64,000 nucleotides of DNA from Allobosea sp. 117 (GCF_000702305.1 NZ_JNLC01000015.1:234001-298000); one strand, 5' to 3'; counted from the stretch's first letter, positions 34,828 through 44,282 are shown. Notes: generated by a model not told the origin, from the letters alone. Numbers and translations: made by a program.

Positions 34828-35169
34828 TCAGGCCTGGCCGAGGATCGCCCGCAATCGGTCCGCCATGGCCTGCGGGTCGCCGCTCAGCCGGAATGCCTTG
34901 AGGCGTGCGGTGGCGCCCTGGCTGAGGGTCACGGCGCTCGGCGCGATGCCGGCGGCGCCGGCCAGCAGCCGGGCGAGCGCGGCATTGGCCTTGCCATCCT
35001 CCGCCGCGACGCTGACGCGGGCCTTAATGACGATACGCCCGTCCGAAAGCGTCATCATCCCGTCGATCGCGTCGCGCCCGCCGCGTGGCGTGGCCCGCAC
35101 GGAGACGACGAGGCCGTCCGCCGTCTGTGTCCACGGCACGGCTGCCTCGGCTCCGGCGGCGCTCACCAT
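34828..35169 (-). CDS. YggU family protein (DUF167)
   Basis: A 113-residue protein with the DUF167 pattern: VVSVRATPRGGRDAIDG, then IVIKARVSVAAEDGKANAAL and VTLSQGATARLKAFRLSG. Biochemical role unknown. It lies 13 bases behind the YggT gene on the same strand; yggT-yggU pairing is common in Proteobacteria. Confidence 0.88.
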   Translation of the reverse strand: MVSAAGAEAAVPWTQTADGLVVSVRATPRGGRDAIDGMMTLSDGRIVIKARVSVAAEDGKANAALARLLAGAAGIAPSAVTLSQGATARLKAFRLSGDPQAMADRLRAILGQA

Positions 35170-35182
35170 GGCAGGCCATGCC

Positions 35183-35461
35183 TCAGATGAAGATCTCGAA
35201 CAGCAGGTTGCGAACGAAATAGAGGACGATGATCAGGATCACCGGCGATATGTCGATCCCGCCGAGATTGGGCAATATGCGGCGGATGGGCGCCAGCACC
35301 GGCTCGGTGACGCGCCACAGGAACTCGCCCACGCTGCGTACGAACTGATTATGCGGGTTGACGACGTTGAAAGCCACCAGCCACGACAGCACGGCCGATG
35401 CGATCAGTATCCAGACATAGAGGGTGATGATCGTGTCGATCAACCAGAGAACGGAATACAT
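35183..35461 (-). CDS. YggT family integral membrane protein
   Basis: A 92-residue membrane protein with two hydrophobic segments (LWLIDTIITLYVWILIASAV and ISPVILIIVLYFVRNLLF) and the family signature VTEPVLAPIRRILPNLGGID. The ATG at 35461 gives the standard family start MYSVLWLID. The function is unclear; YggT proteins have been linked to osmotic balance and cell-division/PLP gene clusters. Confidence 0.9.
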   Translation of the reverse strand: MYSVLWLIDTIITLYVWILIASAVLSWLVAFNVVNPHNQFVRSVGEFLWRVTEPVLAPIRRILPNLGGIDISPVILIIVLYFVRNLLFEIFI

Positions 35462-35621
35462 CGCGAGCCTCGATGCGGCAGAGCAGCCGGATCGCATGCC
35501 CTGGCCCGACGATGCTTAAAGGCCTCGCCGCGTTGCGGCAACCCCGTTTCTCGCAGCCCTGAAGCACCTCGCTGCTTGACATCTGTCCGGCCGGAAACGT
35601 ACAAGGCGCGGCCTGACGCGT

Positions 35622-35697
35622 GGGGCCGTAGCTCAGTTGGGAGAGCGCTGCAATCGCACTGCAGAGGTCAGGGGTTCAAATCCCCTCGGCTCCACCA
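35622..35697 (+). tRNA. tRNA-Ala (anticodon CGC)
   Basis: Acceptor GGGGCCG pairs with CGGCTCC, followed by an encoded ACCA. The anticodon stem CTGCA/TGCAG encloses ATCGCAC, giving anticodon CGC (codon GCG, frequent in this GC-rich DNA). D arm GCTCAGTTGGGAGAGC and T arm GGGGTTCAAATCCCC are canonical. Confidence 0.95.
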
Positions 35698-35761
35698 TGC
35701 CTCCGCCCGGTCTTCGGATTCCAGCCAGCGCGATCAACCCTTTCCGCGCCGCCGAGGTGTC

Positions 35762-36784
35762 ATGAAGAAGATCGGTTTCCTGTCGTTCGGCCATTGGACG
35801 CCCTCCTCTCATGCGCAGACGCGCTCGGCCGCCGACGCGCTGCTGCAATCGATCGAGTTGGCCGTCGCGGCTGAGGAGCTCGGGGCGGACGGCGCCTATT
35901 TCCGCGTCCATCATTTCGCCCGCCAGCTCGCCTCGCCCTTCCCCTTGCTGGCGGCGGTCGGCGTGAAGACCAGCCGCATCGAGATCGGAACCGCCGTCAT
36001 CGACATGCGGTACGAGAATCCGATGTACATGGCCGAGGACGCCGGCGCGGCCGACCTGATCGCCGGCGGACGCCTGCAGCTCGGCATCAGCCGCGGATCG
36101 CCCGAGCAGGTGATCGATGGGTGGCGCTATTTCGGCTACGCCCCGCCCGAAGGACAGAGCGACGCCGATATGGGCCGGCGGCACGCCGAAGTCCTGCTCG
36201 AGGTGCTGCGCGGCCAAGGCTTCGCGCAGCCCAACCCGCGCCCGATGTTCCCGAACCCGCCCGGCCTGCTGCGCCTCGAGCCACATTCGGAAGGGCTGCG
36301 CGAGCGCATCTGGTGGGGTGCCGGCTCCAACGCCACGGCCGCCTGGGCCGCGAAGCTCGGCATGAATCTGCAGAGCTCCACGCTCAAGGACGACGAGACG
36401 GGAGAGCCCTTCCACGTCCAGCAGGCGAACCAAATCCGCACGTTCCGCGAAGCGTGGAAGGAGGCTGGCCACGCGCGCGAGCCGCGGGTCTCGGTCAGCC
36501 GCAGCATCTTCGCGCTGGTCGGCGACCGCGATCGCACCTATTTCGGCCGCTCCGGTCAGGAGGCCGATCAGGTCGGCTTCATCGACGAGAAGACGCGGGC
36601 GATCTTCGGGCGGAGCTACGCCGCCGAGCCGGATGTCCTGATCGGGCAGCTCAAGCAGGATGAGGCGATCGCCGAGGCGGACACGCTGCTGCTGACCGTT
36701 CCGAACCAGCTTGGCGTCGACTACAACGCCCATGTCATCGAGGCGATCCTGAAACATGTGGCGCCGGGCCTCGGCTGGCGCTGA
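35762..36784 (+). CDS. LLM class flavin-dependent oxidoreductase
   Basis: A 340-residue luciferase-like (bacterial TIM barrel) FMN or F420-type oxidoreductase. Blocks include IGFLSFGHW at strand 1, RIEIGTAVIDMRYENP, YMAEDAGAADLIAGGRLQLG and SRGSPEQVIDGWRYFG. The open frame reaches far upstream through the tRNA gene, which is an artefact; the ATG at 35762 opens the first barrel strand. Substrate unknown. It stands alone between tRNA-Ala and a palindromic repeat. Confidence 0.88.
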   Translation: MKKIGFLSFGHWTPSSHAQTRSAADALLQSIELAVAAEELGADGAYFRVHHFARQLASPFPLLAAVGVKTSRIEIGTAVIDMRYENPMYMAEDAGAADLIAGGRLQLGISRGSPEQVIDGWRYFGYAPPEGQSDADMGRRHAEVLLEVLRGQGFAQPNPRPMFPNPPGLLRLEPHSEGLRERIWWGAGSNATAAWAAKLGMNLQSSTLKDDETGEPFHVQQANQIRTFREAWKEAGHAREPRVSVSRSIFALVGDRDRTYFGRSGQEADQVGFIDEKTRAIFGRSYAAEPDVLIGQLKQDEAIAEADTLLLTVPNQLGVDYNAHVIEAILKHVAPGLGWR

Positions 36785-36834
36785 GCACGTCCCGGTGTCG
36801 GAGGCTGCCCTTCACGGCCGCCGCAAACCACGCT

Positions 36835-36884
36835 AGAGCCCTTTCCGATCAGGTGGCATCACCTGATCGACAGGAAAGTGCTCT
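36835..36884. repeat. 50-base palindromic intergenic repeat
   Basis: Nested arms AGAGC (36835-36839)/GCTCT (36880-36884), CTTTCC/GGAAAG and a perfect core GATCAGGTG (36847-36855)/CACCTGATC (36860-36868). This form (AGAGC...GATCAGGTG...) is a dispersed palindrome in Rhizobiales. It sits 60 bases before the AMP nucleosidase start and might fold in its leader mRNA. Confidence 0.65.
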
Positions 36885-36943
36885 GATTCAATAAGTTGGA
36901 TCATGTTCCAGCGGCAAGGCCGACAGAGTTTCCGGATCCGGTG

Positions 36944-38398
36944 ATGTTCGAGACAGCGGCGACCCCCGAGCAGGCCATAGACCGGCTGGAAGCGCTTTAC
37001 AGAGCCGCGCGCGAGGCGCTGCGGCATGATCTGCAGCGCTTCTTCGAGACCGGGCAGGCTCCGCAGACCGAGGAGCGTTCGCGCTATCGCTACCCTCTGC
37101 TGCGCGTGACCTACGCGGCGGCGAAGGCATCGGAGGTCCGCAGCCAGCGCGGCTACGCGAAGTTCGCCGCACCCGGCGTCTACCAGACGACCGTGACGCA
37201 GCCCGCCGAATTCCGTGCCTATCTGCTCGACCAACTGCGGCCGCTCGTCGAGGAATATGGCGCGACGATCGAGACGGGGGTCAGCACGCAGGAGATCCCC
37301 TACCCCTACGCGCTCGAGGGCGGCGACGAGCTGGGGCGCGGCAACGTCACCGCCTCCGAGCTGGCGCGGCATTTTCCCACCCCGCTGCTGTCGCTGGTGG
37401 GCGACGAGATCGCCGACGGCACCTTCGAGCTGGTGGAGGGCGAGCCGCGGCCGCTCGCGCTGTTCGATGCCGTTCGGGTCGACTATTCGCTCCGCCGGCT
37501 CATCCATTACACCGGCACGGACTGGCGCGCGTTCCAGCCATGGATCGTGCTGACGAACTATCATCGCTATGTCGACCAGTTCGTCCGCCTCGGCCTCGCC
37601 GAGATCGAGGCGGGCACGGCCGAGGCGCTGTCGACGCCGGGCGGCCTCCGCATCGAGCGCGACGGCGTCGATCTCGCTGCTGCCGAGCGTGTGATGGCCT
37701 CGCCCTGGCACCGTTTCCAGATGCCCGCCTATCATCTCGCGCGGCCGAACGGCACCGGCGTGACGCTGATCAACATCGGCGTCGGCCCCTCCAACGCCAA
37801 GACGATCACCGACCATCTCGCGGTGCTGCGGCCCCATTGCTGGCTGATGGTCGGCCATTGCGGCGGACTGAGACAGACGCAGATCATCGGTGACTATGTG
37901 CTCGCCCATGCCTATCTGCGGCAGGACGGCATCCTCGACGAGCTGGTGCCGCCGGATATTCCGATCCCCGCGCTGGCGGAGGTACAGGTCGCGCTCCAGC
38001 AGGCGGCGGCGGAGATCACGGGTGAGCGGGGCGACCAGCTCAAGCGGCGCCTGCGCACCGGCACCGTCGTCACGCAGGACGATCGGAACTGGGAGCTGCG
38101 CTGGACCCAGGAGCGCAGGCGTATCAACCTGTCGCGCGCCATCGCGGTTGATATGGAATCCGGCACCATCGCCGCTCAGGGCTATCGCCTGCGCGTGCCC
38201 TACGGCACGCTGCTCTGCGTGTCCGACAAGCCGCTCCATGGCGAGATCAAGCTGCCCGGCGCGGCGAATGCCTTCTATGACCGCGCGGTCGGCGAGCATC
38301 TCAAGATCGGTCTTGCCGCTCTGGACAATCTTCGTGAGACCGGCGCGAGCGTCCATTCGCGCAAGCTCCGCTCCTTCGACGAGCCGCCCTTCCGCTGA
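36944..38398 (+). CDS. amn: AMP nucleosidase
   Basis: A 484-residue enzyme that splits AMP into adenine and ribose-5-phosphate. The N-terminal AMP nucleosidase domain (RYPLLRVTYAAAKASEV) is followed by the purine-phosphorylase-like catalytic domain with INIGVGPSNAKTITDHLAVL, WLMVGHCGGLRQTQIIGDYV and the substrate-binding AVDMESGTIAAQGYR. The ATG at 36944 (or the GTG at 36941) is chosen; a TTG at 36896 could add 16 residues but has no ribosome-binding site. Confidence 0.93.
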   Translation: MFETAATPEQAIDRLEALYRAAREALRHDLQRFFETGQAPQTEERSRYRYPLLRVTYAAAKASEVRSQRGYAKFAAPGVYQTTVTQPAEFRAYLLDQLRPLVEEYGATIETGVSTQEIPYPYALEGGDELGRGNVTASELARHFPTPLLSLVGDEIADGTFELVEGEPRPLALFDAVRVDYSLRRLIHYTGTDWRAFQPWIVLTNYHRYVDQFVRLGLAEIEAGTAEALSTPGGLRIERDGVDLAAAERVMASPWHRFQMPAYHLARPNGTGVTLINIGVGPSNAKTITDHLAVLRPHCWLMVGHCGGLRQTQIIGDYVLAHAYLRQDGILDELVPPDIPIPALAEVQVALQQAAAEITGERGDQLKRRLRTGTVVTQDDRNWELRWTQERRRINLSRAIAVDMESGTIAAQGYRLRVPYGTLLCVSDKPLHGEIKLPGAANAFYDRAVGEHLKIGLAALDNLRETGASVHSRKLRSFDEPPFR

Positions 38399-38666
38399 AC
38401 GGGCTCCGCCGGCGAACCACGAACAGCAGCTCATCATTACGGCATCGACCTGCGGCGACGTGAGTTGCCAGAGGTCAGTAGACAGCAGCATCCGCTATCA
38501 CTCGGCGCCAGATCTCCGTTCGCCAGAGATAGATATGTAATTATAATAACTACAATAAGAATAACATCTCCAAATATTCATTTTACCGAACACCCAGAAC
38601 TCATTATCTGACACCCGGATAAAGTCTGGAGTCCATTGCGCCGACGCGCGAGCGGAGGAGGTCACC

Positions 38667-39587
38667 GTGCGATCTGCATATGTCCGATGCTGGTCCGCTC
38701 TGCTTGCTCTTTGCCTGCTTGCCGCGTCATCGCCGGTCGGCGCCACTGAGAGCCGGCCCGGACCCGCGACCCGGATTGTCGCGATCGGCGGCGCGGTGAC
38801 GGAGATCCTGTTCGCCCTGGGGCTGGAGGACCGGGTCGTCGCGGTCGATACGTCGAGCACCTATCCGCGCCGCGCGCTCGCCACCAGGCCCAATGTCGGC
38901 TACATCCGCGCGCTGTCGCCGGAAGGTGTGCTGTCGGTCGGCCCGGATCTCATCATCGCGCTCGAAGGCGCCGGACCGCCCGACGCGGTGAAGGTGCTGC
39001 GCAGCGCGGCCGTTCCGTTCGAGACCGTTCCCGACGCGCGCGATGCCGGGACGGTTATCGCCAACATCCGGCGCATTGCCGAGATCGCCGGCGTGCCGGA
39101 GCGCGGAGCGGAACTCGCGGACGGTGTCGAGCGCGACTTCGCGACGCTTGCCCAGTTGCGCGCCCGGATTTCCGAGCCGCGCAGCGTCACCTTCGTGCTG
39201 TCCGCGTCGGGCACCGCGCCGGTGGTGGGCGGCACCGGCTCCAGCGCCGATGCCATGTTCCACCTCGCCGGTGTCGGCAACGCGATGCGCGCTATCAACG
39301 GCTACAAGCCGGCCGTCGACGAGGCCAGTCTCGGCGCCGATCCCTATGCGATCATACTGATGCAGCAGAGCAACCATGCCCTGACGGACGACGCCATCAC
39401 GGCGATGCCGGCCTTTGCGGGCACGCAGGCGGCGGCGCAGGGACGATTCTTCCGCATCGACGGCGTCTATCTGCTCGGCTTCGGCCCCCGCACGCCGCAG
39501 GCCGCGCGCGACCTCGCAGCAATGATCTATCCCGAGCTCAACCTGCCGCCCCTCCCCGCCCATCCCTGGACCGCCGCGGACAAATGA
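38667..39587 (+). CDS. hmuT: Hemin ABC transporter substrate-binding protein HmuT
   Basis: A 306-residue periplasmic binding protein of the class III (BtuF/HmuT) fold. A signal peptide (WSALLALCLLAASSPVGA) starts from a GTG preceded by GGAGGAG. RIVAIGGAVTEILFALGLED and GYIRALSPEGVLSVGPDLII are typical of hemin-binding HmuT. It opens hmuTUV. The 268-base gap upstream is unusually AT-rich for this genome (38530-38600), which suggests a regulated iron-responsive promoter, but I find no clear Fur, Irr or RirA box. Confidence 0.92.
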   Translation: MRSAYVRCWSALLALCLLAASSPVGATESRPGPATRIVAIGGAVTEILFALGLEDRVVAVDTSSTYPRRALATRPNVGYIRALSPEGVLSVGPDLIIALEGAGPPDAVKVLRSAAVPFETVPDARDAGTVIANIRRIAEIAGVPERGAELADGVERDFATLAQLRARISEPRSVTFVLSASGTAPVVGGTGSSADAMFHLAGVGNAMRAINGYKPAVDEASLGADPYAIILMQQSNHALTDDAITAMPAFAGTQAAAQGRFFRIDGVYLLGFGPRTPQAARDLAAMIYPELNLPPLPAHPWTAADK

Positions 39588-40672
39588 GCTGGAGCCTCCC
39601 GGCCATGAGCGGCGGTTCGGTCCGGCGGCCGCACAGGAACGCCGTTGCGCTCGGCCTCGGTGGCGCGATGCTCGTGTTCGCCGTCATCGCCTCGCTGGCC
39701 ATCGGTCCGGTGACCATCCCGCCCGAGCGCATCGCTCAAATCGTGGGGGCGGCGCTGCGCGGCGAGGCGGCAAGCGGCCTCGCCCTGCGCGAGAGCGTCA
39801 TCGTGCTCGACATTCGGCTGCCGCGCACCACGCTCGGCCTGCTGGTCGGCGGCGGCATCGCACTGGTCGGCGCGCTGACGCAGGGCATCTTCCGCAATCC
39901 GCTGGCCGACCCCGCTCTCGTCGGGATATCGAACGGCGCCGCCCTCGCGGCCGTCACCTGGATCGTGCTGGGAGCACATGTCGCCGGGATGCTGCCGGCC
40001 GCGCTGGCGGAATTCGGCCTGCCGCTGATGGCGTTCGGCGGCGCCCTGGTCGCCACCGTCGCGCTCTACCTCATCGCGACGCGCGACGGGCGCACCGAGA
40101 TCGCCACCATGCTGTTTGCCGGCATCGCCATCGGCGCTCTCGCCGCCGCGGGCACGGGCGTGATGGTCTTCATCGCCTCGGACCAGCAACTGCGCGATTT
40201 CACCTTCTGGTCGTTCGGCTCGCTCGGCGGCGCCACCTGGCACAAGGTGCTGGCCGTGCTGCCCTTCATGGTGCTGCTCGCCGCCATCTGCAGCCGGCTC
40301 GGCCGGGCGCTCGACGCGCTGGCGCTGGGCGAGGCGGAGGCGTTCCATGTCGGCGTCGACGTGCAGCGAGCGAAGTGGCTCGCCATCGTCGCCATCGCTG
40401 CCGGCACCGGCTCAGCGGTGGCGGCGGCCGGCGTCATCGGCTTCATCGGGTTGGTCGTCCCGCACCTCGTCCGCCTCGTGTTCGGCCCGGGCCACCGGCT
40501 GCTGCTGCCCTGCGCCGCGCTGCTCGGGGGTGCGCTGCTGCTCGGCGCCGACGTGGTGGCCCGGACGGCGGCGAGCCCGGCGGAACTGCCACTCGGTGTC
40601 GTCACCGCGGCGATCGGCGCACCCTTCTTCATCTGGCTGTTGATGCGCCGCCGCGCGGCGCTGTTCGGATAG
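39584..40672 (+). CDS. hmuU: Hemin ABC transporter permease HmuU
   Basis: A 362-residue FecCD-family permease with about ten membrane segments. LRESVIVLDIRLPRTTLGLL, GIFRNPLADPALVGISNGAA and the ATPase-contact region FIGLVVPHLVRLVFGPGHR identify it. It overlaps hmuT by four bases (ATGA) and moves heme across the inner membrane with HmuV. Confidence 0.93.
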   Translation: MSWSLPAMSGGSVRRPHRNAVALGLGGAMLVFAVIASLAIGPVTIPPERIAQIVGAALRGEAASGLALRESVIVLDIRLPRTTLGLLVGGGIALVGALTQGIFRNPLADPALVGISNGAALAAVTWIVLGAHVAGMLPAALAEFGLPLMAFGGALVATVALYLIATRDGRTEIATMLFAGIAIGALAAAGTGVMVFIASDQQLRDFTFWSFGSLGGATWHKVLAVLPFMVLLAAICSRLGRALDALALGEAEAFHVGVDVQRAKWLAIVAIAAGTGSAVAAAGVIGFIGLVVPHLVRLVFGPGHRLLLPCAALLGGALLLGADVVARTAASPAELPLGVVTAAIGAPFFIWLLMRRRAALFG

Positions 40673-40676
40673 GCTC

Positions 40677-41435
40677 ATGTACCGCGCCGACGACATAGTC
40701 TTCGACGTGGGCGGCCGCGCCCTGCTCGACGGTGTCTCGGCAGAGGTCGTTCCCGGCCGCGTCACCGTGCTGATCGGCCCGAACGGCGCCGGCAAGTCCA
40801 CACTCCTCAAGATCCTGGCGGGAGAGCTCCGGCCCCATCGCGGCCGCGTCACGCTGGCCGGCGGCGACATTGCGCGCCTGCCGCCGGCGCGTCTCGCCCG
40901 GCTGCGCGCCGTACTGCCGCAGAGCGCCCATGTCGCCTTTCCGTTCAGCGTCGCCGAGGTCGTCGCCATCGGCACGCCGGATGGCCGGCGCAGGCCGGCC
41001 CAGATCAAGCGCGCGCTCGACCGGGTCGATCTCGCCGATTTCGCCGACGCCGCCTATGACCGCCTGTCGGGTGGCGAGAAGCAGCGCGTGCAGCTCGCCC
41101 GCACGCTGGTGCAGATCGAAAACGGCGAAGGTCCGGGCTATCTGCTGCTCGACGAGCCGACGGCGAGCCTCGACATCGCCCAGCAGCTCCTCGTGGTGAG
41201 GATCATGCGCCGGCTCGCCGCCGAGGGCGTCGGGGTGCTGGCCGTGCTGCACGACCTCAACCTCGCCGCCATGGCTGCCGACGACATCGTCGCGCTGAAG
41301 GACGGGCGCGTGGCGGCGTGCGGCGCGCCCGAAGAGGTGATGACCGACGAACGGATTTCCGAACTCTACGGTGTCACGGCGCGCATCGGATGGGCTCCCT
41401 CCACACCGTTCCTGCTGCCGCAATCCGTCGTTTAG
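40677..41435 (+). CDS. hmuV: Hemin ABC transporter ATP-binding protein HmuV
   Basis: A 252-residue ATPase with Walker A GPNGAGKST, signature LSGGEKQRVQLARTL and Walker B YLLLDEPTASLDIAQQ. The phrase RAVLPQSAHVAFPFSVAEVV is characteristic of HmuV. It follows hmuU by four bases and ends six bases from the convergent heme oxygenase gene. The cytoplasmic heme chaperone HmuS, often in such operons, is missing here. Confidence 0.93.
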   Translation: MYRADDIVFDVGGRALLDGVSAEVVPGRVTVLIGPNGAGKSTLLKILAGELRPHRGRVTLAGGDIARLPPARLARLRAVLPQSAHVAFPFSVAEVVAIGTPDGRRRPAQIKRALDRVDLADFADAAYDRLSGGEKQRVQLARTLVQIENGEGPGYLLLDEPTASLDIAQQLLVVRIMRRLAAEGVGVLAVLHDLNLAAMAADDIVALKDGRVAACGAPEEVMTDERISELYGVTARIGWAPSTPFLLPQSVV

Positions 41436-41441
41436 TAGCGG

Positions 41442-42023
41442 TCAAGCGAGCTCCTCGCGGATCAGCGCCTCGACATGGGCGAAGGCGTCCGCCGCTGCCT
41501 GGGCGGCGCGGACATCCTCGTCGGGTGTCAGCTCGACCGCGTCGAGCGCCGCGGTGAAGCGGCGCCAATGCAGGCCGCGTCCTTCCGGGTGCCCCGCGAG
41601 ATGACGCGCACCGAACGCATCCGAAAAGCCGAGCTTGGTGGCTTCCTTGGCCAGGAACGCGGCACCCATGTTCGAACCTTCGACGACATAGAGCCAGCCA
41701 AGCGCCTCCGCGATCGGCAGCCTTGGGCCGAACGCCACGGCCGGCGGCGCGAGGCCGAGATCGGCGAAGTCCTGTTCCAGCGCGTCGAGCCGGGAGCGCC
41801 CCGCGAGCTCCGGCAGCAGCGGCTGCAGGCCCGCGTCAGCGTAAAGCGGTTCGACCCGGCGCAGCAGGCGGTACTGGAAGCGCAGGAAGCGCTCGTAGTT
41901 CGCCTTGCTGGCGAAGGGAGCCGCGGCCATCACGCCATTGTCGACGCGCTCATGCGCGGCGGCCGAGGCGGCCTTGAAGCGCTTGGCCCGGCCCGGTTGT
42001 TCGATCGGCGTCGCTATGGTCAT
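41442..42023 (-). CDS. Biliverdin-producing heme oxygenase
   Basis: A 193-residue all-helical heme oxygenase that opens imported heme to release iron. AASAAAHERVDNGVM supplies the proximal histidine, and ALGWLYVVEGSNMGAAFLAKEA is the distal-helix glycine region of the HemO/PigA-like group. It is downstream of the TonB receptor gene on the same strand (21 bases apart), so receptor and oxygenase form one operon facing hmuTUV. Regiospecificity (which biliverdin isomer) cannot be told. Confidence 0.9.
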   Translation of the reverse strand: MTIATPIEQPGRAKRFKAASAAAHERVDNGVMAAAPFASKANYERFLRFQYRLLRRVEPLYADAGLQPLLPELAGRSRLDALEQDFADLGLAPPAVAFGPRLPIAEALGWLYVVEGSNMGAAFLAKEATKLGFSDAFGARHLAGHPEGRGLHWRRFTAALDAVELTPDEDVRAAQAAADAFAHVEALIREELA

Positions 42024-42044
42024 TTCGGATTACCTGCCAACAGA

Positions 42045-44282
42045 TCACTTCACATAGAGCGGCTGCTTGGCGGCGGAGGCCACCTGTCCGCCGCCGAAAC
42101 GGACGGTCAGGCCCCCCTTCACGGTGAGGCCGGCGCTCGGCAGGAAGTTCTGGTATTGCGTGTACTGCTCGTCGAGCAGGTTCTCGACCGACAGGCGCCA
42201 CAGCGTGTTCTCGTTCGGCCGATAGCCCGCATAGACGCTCACGAGGTTGAAGCTGTCGGTCGGCTCATAGACCGCATTGTCCGGCAGATCGGACTCGGTC
42301 ACCGCCGCCACCGCGGTCCACCGCACCGCGACGGTCAGCTTCTCGTCGAGGAAGCGGAAGCCGAGCGTCGTCGTGATCTGGTCCGGCGGGATGGTCGAGA
42401 GCGGCTGGCCGATATCTTCGCCTGCTGTCACCTCGCCCTCGGTGACCTGTCCCGACAGTCCGACGAACCAGCGGCGGGCGTCATAGGTGCCCTCGAACTC
42501 GAAGCCACGCAGCCGCGCCTCTTCCACGTTCTGGTACTGCGCCAGCGAATAGGCATTATAGGCGACGCAGCGCCCGCGCACCTGCATGATGCAGGCCGGC
42601 GAGCCGTAGGTCACCAGCTCGATATAGTCCTCGACGTCGTTCTGATAGTAGTTCGCCTTGATCCGCAGCGCATCGCCCTGGACGAAGAGATCATCCTTCT
42701 TGATGTTGACGCCGATCTCCTTGTTCTTGCCGACTTCCGGCCTGAGCCCGGGATTCGCCACGAAGGTGAAGGGTGCCAGCCCGCCGGTGAAGAACGCCGG
42801 ATGCGCACCGGAGACCAGCGCCTCGGTGACGGATGGGGCGCGATAGCCCTCGGCATAGGTGCCGTAGACGGTCAGCCAGCTCCATGGCGTGACGCCGAGG
42901 GTGAATTTCGGCGACAGGCGGTCGCCGGAGGTGCCGGTGTCGCCTGAGCTCAGCGAATAGGCGTCGTAGCGCAGCGCCGCGATCGCCTCCAGCCAGCTCG
43001 AATAGTTCGCCTTCCACTGCACGAAGGCGCCGCCCACGCCGCGCTCGCCCGAGGGATTGTAGCCGTCGCCGAAGCCGTAATTGTCGGTGTTGTCGACGTC
43101 GTCGTGGAAATAGTCGCCGCCATAGGTGATGGCGTTCTTCCAGTCGCCCCATTCGAAGCGCGAGGTGTTGTTGGCATCGAAGCCGACCGTGTCGATGACG
43201 AAGCCGCGCGGATCGCCGATGGCGCCGGTAATGGCGCTGGTGGTGCCGGCGACCTTTACCTGATCCTGGTCCACCCGGTTCCAGTAGACGCTGGAGCGCC
43301 AGTCGAACAGGTTGTCGTCGGGGTTCGAGTAGTTCCAGCTCGCCGTGACGGTGCTGTTCTGCACGGTGGTATCGTAGACGGTCGCCGTCGAGGAGGCGCT
43401 GCTCGACGTGTCGTAGCTGCTCTCGTAATTGAGGCCGGTGATCTTCACCTCGTGGAAGTCGGCCGGGCGGAACGTCGCCTTGGCGATGCCGGTCCACACC
43501 TCGTTGGCGGTGTCGGCGACGGTGTCGCCGTTGCCGTCCTTGTAGTCGTCCTGCTTGCGGTAGGTGCCGCCGACGAAGAGATCGACGTTCTCGCCGACCT
43601 TGGCCGCGCCAAGCAGCGAGCCGTAGCCCATCGGGCCGTTGCTGCCGACCTCGCCGTCCGCTTCGACGCCCCAGCTATTGCCCTTGGCGATGATGTCCTC
43701 GGCATCCTTGGTGCGCATCGTCACCACGCCGCCTATGGCGCCCGAGCCATAGATGTTGGAGACCGGGCCGCGCACGACGTCGACATCGGCGATCAGGCCG
43801 GGCTCCACGAAGAACGTGCCGGCGCCGTTGCCATGGCCGAGCTGCGTGAAGTTCTGGCGCGCGCCGTCGACGATCACCGCGACGCGGCCGAAATCCTGAA
43901 GGCCGCGAATGTTGATCGCGGTCTGCGTCGAGTTGCCGTTCTGGATCGCCGTGACGCCGGGCATGCCGCGGAAAAGATCCGCGGTGGTCGTCGGCATCAG
44001 CCTGTCGATCTGGTCCGAACGCAGCACGCTGACGCCGGCGAGGGTGTCGATCCAGCTCTCCTCCGTACGGGTTGCGACCACCGTTATCGGATCGAGCTCG
44101 ACGAATTCATCGGTTGCGATCACCTGCGCCGTGCTCGCCGGGGCCGGTACCGTCGACGCCGCCTGCTGTGCCATCGCCGGTGCGGCCGCCAGAAGGGCGA
44201 GCCACGACACACCCCAGCCGAGAGCCGGAGCGATCCTCGACAAGGACGGCTCCTGCCGGCGCCGAATCATTCGCATCATCAT
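42045..44282 (-). CDS. hmuR: TonB-dependent heme receptor (HmuR/HutA type)
   Basis: A 745-residue outer-membrane receptor. A long leader ends APAMA. The plug domain follows: LDPITVVATRTEESWIDTL (TonB-box-like), then PTTTADLFRGMPGVTAIQNG, INIRGLQDFGRVAVIVDGAR and a GSGAIGGVVTMRT block. The barrel has the heme-receptor FRAP-like GYRAPSVTEAL and NPNL-like NPGLRPEVGKNKE boxes with a histidine between them (SGAHPAFF). The last strand is GGLTVRFGGGQ, but an extra tail of about a dozen residues follows. The start at 44282 has GGGGATGG upstream; the frame is open to 44372. Confidence 0.9.
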   Translation of the reverse strand: MMMRMIRRRQEPSLSRIAPALGWGVSWLALLAAAPAMAQQAASTVPAPASTAQVIATDEFVELDPITVVATRTEESWIDTLAGVSVLRSDQIDRLMPTTTADLFRGMPGVTAIQNGNSTQTAINIRGLQDFGRVAVIVDGARQNFTQLGHGNGAGTFFVEPGLIADVDVVRGPVSNIYGSGAIGGVVTMRTKDAEDIIAKGNSWGVEADGEVGSNGPMGYGSLLGAAKVGENVDLFVGGTYRKQDDYKDGNGDTVADTANEVWTGIAKATFRPADFHEVKITGLNYESSYDTSSSASSTATVYDTTVQNSTVTASWNYSNPDDNLFDWRSSVYWNRVDQDQVKVAGTTSAITGAIGDPRGFVIDTVGFDANNTSRFEWGDWKNAITYGGDYFHDDVDNTDNYGFGDGYNPSGERGVGGAFVQWKANYSSWLEAIAALRYDAYSLSSGDTGTSGDRLSPKFTLGVTPWSWLTVYGTYAEGYRAPSVTEALVSGAHPAFFTGGLAPFTFVANPGLRPEVGKNKEIGVNIKKDDLFVQGDALRIKANYYQNDVEDYIELVTYGSPACIMQVRGRCVAYNAYSLAQYQNVEEARLRGFEFEGTYDARRWFVGLSGQVTEGEVTAGEDIGQPLSTIPPDQITTTLGFRFLDEKLTVAVRWTAVAAVTESDLPDNAVYEPTDSFNLVSVYAGYRPNENTLWRLSVENLLDEQYTQYQNFLPSAGLTVKGGLTVRFGGGQVASAAKQPLYVK

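Noticed and set aside
35622-35697. tRNA-Ala as an attachment site of an integrated element
   Set aside because: No integrase, no partial tRNA duplicate and no phage-like genes are found next to it.
34730-35761. Long N-terminal extension of the luciferase-like oxidoreductase frame
   Set aside because: It runs through the tRNA-Ala gene and opposite YggT and YggU; the family start is at 35762.
38498-38860. Open frame of 120 codons on the minus strand before and inside hmuT
   Set aside because: Overlaps the hmuT start, crosses an AT-rich promoter-like region and shows no recognisable protein features.
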